Source: Bacteroidota bacterium
Lineage (GTDB): Bacteria; Bacteroidota; Bacteroidia; Bacteroidales; GCA-2748055
Direction: 5' to 3'
Length of the DNA stretch: 13,490 nt
Assembly (NCBI GenBank): GCA_030592605.1
Contig: JAUVIT010000011.1
Span: forward strand, 1 to 13,490
The notes below the pieces were generated by a model. It did not search any database. It was not told where the DNA came from and saw nothing but the letters and a program-made list of their open reading frames with translations. Position numbers and translations under genes: made by a program. Numbering within the stretch: position 1 is the stretch's first letter; each line of letters begins with the position of its first letter. Below are positions 8,217 to 13,490 of this stretch, piece after piece.

Positions 8217-9530
8217 TTATAGTTTAAAATTACCGGCATGGGGGTCAAAAGATTCAATATAGTCTCCCAGGCGTTTCAGAAATGCGCCACCAAGAGCGCC
8301 ATCAACAATCCTGTGGTCGTATGTAAGGGATAACCACATCTTCTGCCTGATGGCAATCATATCTCCCATCTCAGTTTCAATCACCGCAGGTTTCTTTTTT
8401 ATGGCTCCGATAGCCAGGATGGCCACTTCAGGTTGATTGATAATGGGGGTGCCAATATCGTTTTGAAAGGAACCAAAATTTGTCACGGTAAAGGTTCCTC
8501 CACTGATATCATCAGGATTAAGATTATTGCTACGAGCTGCTGATGCCAGGGCATTCATCTTTTTTGTAAGACCGGTCAGGTTCAGCGCTCCTGCATCCTT
8601 GATATTTGGTACGATTAAGTTATTATCTGGTAATGAAACTGCAATACCGAGATTGATATTTTTCTTCAAAATAATATTATCTCCATCCACTGAGGCATTG
8701 ATCTGTGGGAAATCACGCAATGCTTTCACGGTGGCTTCCAGGAATACGGGGAGGTAAGTAAGTTTAACTCCTTCTTTCTTAAGAAAATCCTCTTTTACCC
8801 GGTTTCTCCAACTGACAACTCCGCTAACATCCACTTCAATCATATTGGTGACATGAGCCGAAGTCTGTTTGGATCGGATCATATGATCAGCGATCAGCTT
8901 CCTGAGCCTGCTCATTTCAATAATCTCGTCACCTTCCATGGTGGGTACTTGTACAGCTTCTTTCTTTGGAGACGGTTGCGAGCCTGGAGCTGATGCAACC
9001 GTTTTTTCAGCCTGGACTGGTTTAGCTGCGCCTCTTTGTTCAAGATAGTTCAGGAGATCTTCTTTGCGAACCCTTCCATTTAATCCGCTCCCTTCGATGG
9101 AATCGAGTTCCTCCTGCGAAACGCCCTCCTTGCCAGCAATGGTTCTTACCAACGGAGAATAGAATCTCCCCTGGCTTGATACCACCGGTGCATCACTCTT
9201 CTTTTCATCGGGAGCATCAGGCTCAGGGTCAACGCCATCTTCCTTGACAACAGTTTCAGGCTTCTCATCGGTGCTGGAAGAATCATCACCATCCAAACCA
9301 ATGACTGCAATCACTGTACCCACAGCGACAAGCTCATCCTGCTTAAAGAATATTTTTTTAACAACTCCCTCAACAGGTGAAGGTATTTCGGAATCAACTT
9401 TATCGGTGGCAATTTCAAGAAGTATATCATCCTCCTCTACCATATCCCCCTCTTTTACAAACCAGTTTGTAATTGTTGCTTCTTCAATACTCTCACCCAT
9501 CTTCGGCATGATTATATCAAAATTTGCCAT
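8217..9530 (-). CDS. 2-oxoacid dehydrogenase E2 (dihydrolipoamide acyltransferase)
   Basis: Core acyltransferase of the complex, 437 residues. Residues 1-78 are one lipoyl domain with the lipoyl Lys44 in 'EIATDKVDSEIPSP'. Residues 80-120 are an acidic Asp/Glu/Pro-rich linker. Residues about 124-164 form the peripheral subunit-binding domain ('SPLVRTIAGKEGV...GLNGRVRKEDLLNYL') that holds E1/E3. A second Ala/Pro-rich linker reaches about 195, and the catalytic domain fills the rest, with the active-site HRIVDG at 406-411 (His406, Asp410) and 'GTFTVTNFGSF' just before. A single lipoyl domain and 'DKVDSEIPS' fit BCKDH or a general Bacteroidota 2-oxoacid E2 and argue less for a multi-lipoyl PDH E2. 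It is the first gene of the E2-E1-flavodoxin unit, lying 71 bases after the preceding gene. Confidence 0.94.
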   Translation of the reverse strand: MANFDIIMPKMGESIEEATITNWFVKEGDMVEEDDILLEIATDKVDSEIPSPVEGVVKKIFFKQDELVAVGTVIAVIGLDGDDSSSTDEKPETVVKEDGVDPEPDAPDEKKSDAPVVSSQGRFYSPLVRTIAGKEGVSQEELDSIEGSGLNGRVRKEDLLNYLEQRGAAKPVQAEKTVASAPGSQPSPKKEAVQVPTMEGDEIIEMSRLRKLIADHMIRSKQTSAHVTNMIEVDVSGVVSWRNRVKEDFLKKEGVKLTYLPVFLEATVKALRDFPQINASVDGDNIILKKNINLGIAVSLPDNNLIVPNIKDAGALNLTGLTKKMNALASAARSNNLNPDDISGGTFTVTNFGSFQNDIGTPIINQPEVAILAIGAIKKKPAVIETEMGDMIAIRQKMWLSLTYDHRIVDGALGGAFLKRLGDYIESFDPHAGNFKL

Positions 9531-9571
9531 AATTATATTAAATGAAAATGGTGTAGTATTAGAAAATTCGT

Positions 9572-9590
9572 TGGTATAACAACCATACCA
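9572..9590. promoter_or_regulatory. Short inverted repeat upstream of E2, possible operator
   Basis: TGGTAT and ATACCA, perfect 6-base arms with a 7-base spacer, sit about 42 bases before the E2 start codon in the only gap (71 bases) in which a promoter for the E2-E1-flavodoxin unit could lie. Arms of this length occur by chance in a window this size, so position is the only argument for a regulatory role. No matching -7/-33 elements were found with confidence. Confidence 0.2.
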
Positions 9591-9601
9591 TGAAATTGTT
9601 T

Positions 9602-10528
9602 TTACTCTTCGCCTTCGAATAGAATATCCAGTACCACAGGGTCGTCTTTGGGCTCACGATCGGCTGCAGGTGGCTTCTTAAAACGTGGATAACTGATCTT
9701 GATATCGGGGTAACCCATATGAATCAGCATAGATACCACAGAGAAAATCTTTGGCCCCTGAGGAATGAGCACGATGGAGTACTCATTGCGCAGAGGTAAA
9801 ATGATATTGATCAGACTCTGATAGATGGTCTGTGCATTACGGATTGGGTAGGAAACAAGGTTCCTGATGGGAGCTTCGTTGATCAAATTATGGTTATTTA
9901 CTAAGACCTTCTCAACAAAGCGTTTTTCTGCCGGCGGATCTGCATAATATAGATAAAGCAGATCGGGATTGATTATTTTGAAGATCGAATCAGAAACATT
10001 TTTTTCCTGCCCCAGTCCAAGAATCAGAGCAACTTTCTTGCCGTTTGCAGGCCTTACCTCATCTTTCAGAAAGTCAAAGATCTCCTTTACCTTACGAGAA
10101 CCAGGTTGTCGTACATACCTGGCCATGGTATAGGCTATCCGCATCCTGACACTTCCATCCCCTGCCTGTTTCTCATCAAACCATTTAAAAAACTCATAGT
10201 ACCATATGGGGGGCATATTGGTGCAATCTATGGCCACATTAATGGTATCCCCGCTCAATGATTGGAAAATTGCATCTACGTCAGGAAGCTCCGATTCTAC
10301 CCGAATTATCTCAAAGCCCTGCTGTTCCAGATACTTGCTATTATCCTGGTAAGAAAACTCTTTAATAACATTGCTATTCTCCAGGGCGATTTTTTTGCAG
10401 GAGTTGTTTTCAAACCTCCGTGCCACGGTGGTGCTTCGACTTTCATAGCCAAGACCAGTAATAAACAAATCAGCCTTAAAATCAGCTAGTTGCGAAGGAT
10501 CTACGTGATTGATGGATGAAAGTTCCAT
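9602..10528 (-). CDS. Unrecognised two-part protein with Rossmann-like halves
   Basis: I do not recognise this family. The ATG at 10528 gives 308 residues; a longer reading from 10663 would overlap the hydrolase gene by 74 bases and its extra 45 residues look like noise, so I prefer the shorter form. There is no signal peptide or membrane segment, so it is probably cytosolic. Two alpha/beta halves begin alike: a hydrophobic strand ending in Gly-Leu-Gly-x-Glu ('LFITGLGYESRS', 21-32, and 'VALILGLGQEKN' in the second half). Other visible motifs are 'VAIDCTNMPP' (98-107), 'RIAYTMARY', 'LYLYYADPPAEKRF' and 'VLIPQGPKIFSVV' (~253-265). The C-terminus is charged (PPAADREPKDD). The glycine turns suggest nucleotide or dinucleotide binding; this is inference. 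It sits 61 bases after the hydrolase gene and 71 before E2, all in one direction, so it may belong to either unit or stand alone. CARF-like sensor or enzyme are both open. Confidence 0.85.
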   Translation of the reverse strand: MELSSINHVDPSQLADFKADLFITGLGYESRSTTVARRFENNSCKKIALENSNVIKEFSYQDNSKYLEQQGFEIIRVESELPDVDAIFQSLSGDTINVAIDCTNMPPIWYYEFFKWFDEKQAGDGSVRMRIAYTMARYVRQPGSRKVKEIFDFLKDEVRPANGKKVALILGLGQEKNVSDSIFKIINPDLLYLYYADPPAEKRFVEKVLVNNHNLINEAPIRNLVSYPIRNAQTIYQSLINIILPLRNEYSIVLIPQGPKIFSVVSMLIHMGYPDIKISYPRFKKPPAADREPKDDPVVLDILFEGEE

Positions 10529-10589
10529 GGAAAGCTTGCTCTTATCCCACGAAGATAAAAGGAAATTAATTGGGATTGAATAATATCGA

Positions 10590-11918
10590 CTAAAGTTTTG
10601 GATTAGTTGCCGGAATATCTGCAATAGGTCCGGGATGCTGATCTTCCATGGTGAAGAGGTCAATAGCAGGCCATTGCTGAACTTTGTTTACGGCTCCAAA
10701 CATCAAACCTGAAACATACCTGTGGATTCTGGATTGTTTATAGGTACTGGTGTTTATCATAACCACCCAGTTTATCCCGTCAGTTTGCCTGACAATCAGG
10801 GCCGATGAACCGGACAGATATCCTGTGCGCCACCAGGTGCCGTAGCTGTCGCTTCCTCTCCACCCGAAGAGGCCCTTCCCTGCGAGCTTTGGATCCGACA
10901 TACTGGCAATGGTTTCAGGGGCAAGAATATCAGGCTGTCCATCAAATCCGTCAATGGCAGTCATGAATTTTACCAGTTCTGGTGCAGAAGCCACCCAACC
11001 TCCTGCCGGACCCAACAGTTCCATATCATTCCCACCATAATAAATGGGTACAATTTCACCTGAGCCATCCATGGCTCTTGTTGTCATCGCCCCTGCACTG
11101 CTGTGGTATCTGACTTCGTTAGGGTACTTTTCGTGATAATAACTTTTCCCGATATGCATATCATGAATTCCCAAAGGCTTAAGCAGATTCATAACCACAT
11201 AATCCTGATAAGGCATCCCGCTTTCCCGCTCTATGATCTTTCCAAGAATGGCGTAGCCCATGTTGGAATAGCTATAACGGGTTCCGGGTTCAAAATTCAA
11301 CTGTCGCATAAGGGTGTATTGCAGGATATCTTCTATAGCAGCGGGAGCCGGTACGTTCATTTTCCTGGCAATATAAAGCGGGTTGAATATGGGATCACCT
11401 GCATATCTCGACCAACCAGCTGTATGATTTAAGAGATGGCGTACACTTATCTCCTCTACCCTGGGATCAACATAGTTTCTGAAAATGGAGTCATTAAGAA
11501 TACCATGTTCTCCAAAAACAGGATCATCCAGATCGAGCTTTCCCGCCTCATATAATTTCATGACAGCTACCGCAGTGATCAGCTTTGCCACAGATGCAAT
11601 TCGGAACAGGTGACCAGGCTTCACTTCCTCTCCTGTTTCCTTATTGGCTGTGCCAAATCCTTTGGCATAGACCAGACGTTCATCTTTGGTAACGGCCAGA
11701 CTTGCTCCTTCTATCTTCCAGCGTTTAATGAAAGCATCAACTTGACTGTCTATGTTGTCTGTTCCTTCAAAGTTGGAGTTTTGATTGTCAAGCAAGAGAG
11801 AGAAAGGCACCTCTTCATCATTCAGAAGGGATGGATATCCTTTATCGGAAAAGGTCATTGCGATCTCTCCAAAAAAGAGGAAAATAAACAGAGTTATAAA
11901 AATCAGAATCTTTTTCAA
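10590..11918 (-). CDS. Exported serine hydrolase, beta-lactamase/PBP-like superfamily
   Basis: Serine hydrolase of the class C beta-lactamase / D-aminopeptidase / esterase superfamily, 442 residues. The start codon is TTG at 11918 (no in-frame ATG before an upstream stop; the next Met is residue 21, past most of the signal sequence). Residues 1-20 (KKILIFITLFIFLFFGEIA) are a signal peptide or membrane anchor, with no lipobox Cys. Catalytic motifs are present in order: SVAK (Ser109, Lys112), Tyr217-Ser-Asn219, and Arg364-Thr-Gly366 at the place of KTG/HTG. 'LLNHTAGW', 'FEPGTRYSYSNMGY' and 'LLGPAGGWVAS' are typical of the Beta-lactamase Pfam family. Members act on peptides, esters or cell-wall fragments; true antibiotic resistance is unlikely with Arg instead of Lys at the third motif and without close neighbours of that kind. 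An AAAGGA sequence lies about 27 bases before the TTG, too far for a normal ribosome-binding site, so the exact start is uncertain. Confidence 0.9.
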   Translation of the reverse strand: MKKILIFITLFIFLFFGEIAMTFSDKGYPSLLNDEEVPFSLLLDNQNSNFEGTDNIDSQVDAFIKRWKIEGASLAVTKDERLVYAKGFGTANKETGEEVKPGHLFRIASVAKLITAVAVMKLYEAGKLDLDDPVFGEHGILNDSIFRNYVDPRVEEISVRHLLNHTAGWSRYAGDPIFNPLYIARKMNVPAPAAIEDILQYTLMRQLNFEPGTRYSYSNMGYAILGKIIERESGMPYQDYVVMNLLKPLGIHDMHIGKSYYHEKYPNEVRYHSSAGAMTTRAMDGSGEIVPIYYGGNDMELLGPAGGWVASAPELVKFMTAIDGFDGQPDILAPETIASMSDPKLAGKGLFGWRGSDSYGTWWRTGYLSGSSALIVRQTDGINWVVMINTSTYKQSRIHRYVSGLMFGAVNKVQQWPAIDLFTMEDQHPGPIADIPATNPKL

Positions 11919-12218
11919 AACAAATAATATTCGAATAATGATGTTCCTTTATTAATACTAAGTTACACTATAATGAGTTTGAATCAGAATTGTTCAAAGG
12001 CCCTATTTTGGCTCAGTATTTCGATTGAGCAGAACCGACAGATTAACAGAGTGTTACAATGGATTTTTAAGCATTGCGAATGGGTGTTGATAGCATAGCA
12101 ATCATAGCTCTTCGCACAAGAATATGTACTTTCGTAGAGATATATTCAGTCATTGATAATTCAATCCAAGCAGTTGGTCAAAAGAATTCACCATAAGCTT
12201 CAAGGGGGTATAAAACAC
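11919..12218. other. Non-coding leader region before the hydrolase gene
   Basis: About 300 bases with no credible gene. It is AT-rich and must contain the promoter of the hydrolase gene unless transcription enters from further right. Visible elements are a 6-bp hairpin with one wobble (GCTCAG/TTGAGC, around 12013-12032), a 10-base palindrome TATTCGAATA at 11928-11937, and a short AAAGGA on the minus strand. I saw no exact TAnnTTTG box, no tRNA and no group II domain V sequence (AGC...GUUC type) that would complete the RNA relic lying upstream. Confidence 0.5.
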
Positions 12219-12564
12219 GAATGGGAGCCAAATTTGCATTTGGTTCCCATTCCGCTTGTTAGATACCGTAGTTTCTAATTCGCGCCAAGCTACGGTTATT
12301 ATGGCTCGAATACGAGGCCGAAGCCTTGTAATCTCTTTCGCTGTCCGACGAATCGAACAACTTGCACCGCTGTTGTCCATAGACAATGCAAATGCTCAAC
12401 TGTTTGCAACTTCCACCGCGTTTTCAGGTACTCTACGGTTTCCGTTTCGAGTCTCCCTTCATGCCTTTGACAGCAGTCCAGGTACTCCAGTTCACAGTCC
12501 GATCCGAAGATCGGGAGAACAGCATCAATACCTGATTAGCTGTTCGCGTGACCCATGTTCACAC
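12219..12564 (-). mobile_element. Truncated group II intron: domain I RNA relic
   Basis: Structured RNA, read on the minus strand. It opens with GTGTG at 12564-12560, the GUGYG start of group II introns. Next comes an 11-bp hairpin (GAACAGC/GCTGTTC plus ATCA/TGAT, 12517-12545) with an AGGTA-containing loop, as near the 5' end of Ll.LtrB-like introns. Two perfect hairpins carry cUUCGg loops (12499-12514 and 12315-12326). GAGTACCTGAAAAC at 12433-12420 matches the GAGTTACCTAAAGACA of domain I as I recall it from Ll.LtrB, and GCAAGTTGTTCG (12365-12354) resembles the segment after it. A 7-bp stem with an 18-base loop (12265-12296) and a 15-bp stem with a GCAA GNRA loop (12219-12252) follow. The special loops appear only on the minus strand, fixing the orientation. 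No reverse transcriptase, domain V or domain VI was found, so it cannot self-splice. Family match rests on recalled motifs, not on a search. Confidence 0.6.
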
Positions 12565-12565
12565 T

Positions 12566-12581
12566 ACCAGGTTGCCCTGGT
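12566..12581 (-). repeat. GNRA hairpin abutting the intron 5' end
   Basis: ACCAGG and CCTGGT pair perfectly around a GCAA (GNRA) tetraloop on the minus strand, one base before the GTGTG. The stem extends by a further T-G and C-G pair on the outside. Some group II introns (class C) insert just after a stem-loop, so this could be the target hairpin in the former exon; alternatively the structured RNA is larger than I drew it and this is its first stem. No T-run follows, so it is not an ordinary terminator. Confidence 0.5.
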
Positions 12582-12819
12582 GGCTAATGAACTTAATCAT
12601 TTAAAGAACTGAGTGGCCTTTTATCGCTCACTTGGTATTCCAAATGTATATGCTTTACAGCGATGCTGCAAGAAAAAAACCTCGAAGAATTTAACATTGA
12701 ATGAACAGACTTTATTAACAATTAGTTAATGGCTTGTTAATTTGCTTACCCATCTATTTATTTAGCAAGCTCTTATAATACAGACTCTATTTACCTCATT
12801 GTTGAAATCTATGAATTCT
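12582..12819. other. AT-rich spacer downstream of the SRAP gene
   Basis: No gene seen. The stretch contains a 7-base inverted repeat (ATTAACA 12714-12720, TGTTAAT 12735-12741, spacer 14) and a TGAGTG/CGCTCA hairpin near 12610-12631. A minus-strand run of seven T's near 12674-12680 lies after the SRAP stop but without a clear stem before it, so a terminator for that gene is possible but not demonstrated. Confidence 0.4.
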
Positions 12820-13490
12820 TTAAAATAATTTACCAGGAGAAAGTTGTTCATATGGTTCTATCATGTGAGGATCTGATGGCTCGGCCATGGAGGAAGACAG
12901 ACGCGGGGTAACCGTATAGGCCTTTAAATCAGACTCATTATATGCCTGCAGCATTTTTTTTCTTTTTAGGAGGGAGGTTTCACCGGAAATCCATTCTTCT
13001 TCCAGGTCCGTATTTAAAATCACAGGCATCCTTTTTTTTGTGTTGTGAATTTTCTCCATTAGCGGATTCGCTTCGGTCGTAATAATAGAACATGTTCTTC
13101 TTATTTCACCGCTTAGTGAATCCCTCCAGCTATCGCATAGACCTGCAAATACAAATGGAGCTCCATTTTTCAAAGATATATACCATGGGATCTTCACCTG
13201 ATCGACAAGCTGCCATTCAAAAAAACCTCCCGCAATGATCAGACAACGCCCTCTGCTCAGTGCTCCTTTAAAGGAGGGCTTTTCATGCAAAGTTTCTGAC
13301 CGGGCGTTGTAGGTGCCTTTTCTGATCCGTTCCGCCTCTTCCAGGTCACGACTCCAGGCAGGGATTAAGCCCCACTGCATTAACTGAACCCGCGAAGAAT
13401 CCTCCTGGGCAATCACGGGAATAAATGGATTGCTGAATGCTCTGTAGAAATAGTTAAAATCAAAGTCATACAATGCTGATGTATCAACCC
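12820..13490 (-). CDS. SRAP family protein (YedK/HMCES-like), 5' partial
   Basis: SOS-response-associated peptidase fold protein that forms a covalent thiazolidine link to abasic sites in single-stranded DNA, shielding them. The frame runs open to the right edge (…VDTSALYDFDFNYFYRAF), so the start codon and the catalytic Cys2 (normally MCGR) lie outside; roughly ten to twenty residues are missing. About 223 residues are visible. Counting from the TTG at 13473, the family landmarks are 'MQWGLIPAW' (32-40), 'YNARSET' with Asn56 and Arg58 that hold the DNA phosphate, 'GGFFEW' with the active-site Glu86, and 'MEKIHNTKKRMPVIL' with the active-site His143. The C-terminus has the usual 'YTVTPRLSS' strand, after which the fold ends. 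There is no lexA or umuDC neighbour in the window. The next gene on the same strand is 0.9 kb away, so it is likely monocistronic on its downstream side. Confidence 0.93.
   Translation of the reverse strand, partial: VDTSALYDFDFNYFYRAFSNPFIPVIAQEDSSRVQLMQWGLIPAWSRDLEEAERIRKGTYNARSETLHEKPSFKGALSRGRCLIIAGGFFEWQLVDQVKIPWYISLKNGAPFVFAGLCDSWRDSLSGEIRRTCSIITTEANPLMEKIHNTKKRMPVILNTDLEEEWISGETSLLKRKKMLQAYNESDLKAYTVTPRLSSSMAEPSDPHMIEPYEQLSPGKLF

Noticed and set aside
10529..10663. Longer N-terminus for the unrecognised protein
   Set aside because: It would overlap the hydrolase coding sequence by 74 bases, and the extra residues lack the character of the rest; the ATG at 10528 is cleaner.
10590..11918. 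Antibiotic-resistance beta-lactamase
   Set aside because: Motifs fit the broad serine hydrolase superfamily, but the third motif is RTG and there is no resistance or mobile context; esterase or peptidase is more likely.
12239..12300. Possible integron attC site (GTTAGAT resembling GTTRRRY, with a nearby ACCGTAG/CTACGGT inverted repeat)
   Set aside because: No matching RYYYAAC partner at the right distance, no integrase or cassette genes, and the same stems fit the group II domain I reading better.
12150..12386. Open frame of 78 codons on the minus strand
   Set aside because: It runs through the strong hairpins of the intron relic, with no family features; it is better explained as non-coding RNA.
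12256..12612. Open frame of 118 codons on the plus strand
   Set aside because: It lies antisense to the structured RNA, has no recognisable domain or ribosome-binding site, and its composition follows from the hairpins.
1..13490. CRISPR arrays, tRNA or rRNA genes, insertion sequences with transposase
   Set aside because: No regularly spaced repeats, no tRNA-like cloverleaf with a TΨC motif and no transposase frame were seen on either strand.

Overview
The window reads as a chromosomal segment of a member of the Bacteroidota. The pointers are a TonB-dependent receptor with a carboxypeptidase-regulatory-like N-terminal domain coupled to a DUF4249 lipoprotein, a fused alpha-beta 2-oxoacid dehydrogenase E1, moderate G+C, and weak or absent Shine-Dalgarno sequences. 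Assignment below phylum is not possible from these genes. Gene density is normal up to about 11.9 kb, and then there is a gap of about 0.9 kb without a credible protein gene.

Layout. The left edge holds the 3' part of a plus-strand gene for a His/Tyr/Asn-rich protein with an OB-fold-like C-terminus, closed by a strong UNCG-loop terminator. Everything else is on the minus strand. In transcription order, from right to left, the genes are: a SRAP (YedK/HMCES-like) protein cut by the right edge; a non-coding stretch with what looks like a truncated group II intron (domain I only); an exported serine hydrolase of the beta-lactamase/PBP-like superfamily; an unrecognised two-part cytosolic protein; the E2 and fused E1 of a branched-chain or pyruvate-type 2-oxoacid dehydrogenase; a long-chain flavodoxin; 2-isopropylmalate synthase (leuA); a TonB-dependent receptor; and a DUF4249 lipoprotein.

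How the genes fit together. E2, E1 and flavodoxin are separated by 6 and 17 bases and look like one transcript. If E1/E2 act on branched-chain oxoacids, they and LeuA compete for 2-oxoisovalerate: one branch goes to acyl-CoA and the other to leucine. The receptor and DUF4249 lipoprotein overlap by one base (TGATG) and are surely co-translated as an outer-membrane uptake pair of unknown substrate. No E3, leuBCD, sigma/anti-sigma pair or CRISPR array is visible.

The most unusual items are the structured RNA relic at about 12.2-12.56 kb, with two cUUCGg and one GCAA tetraloop hairpin inside it (plus another GCAA hairpin just upstream) and group II domain I signatures, and the unrecognised protein at 9602-10528 with two Gly-Leu-Gly-x-Glu Rossmann-like halves.
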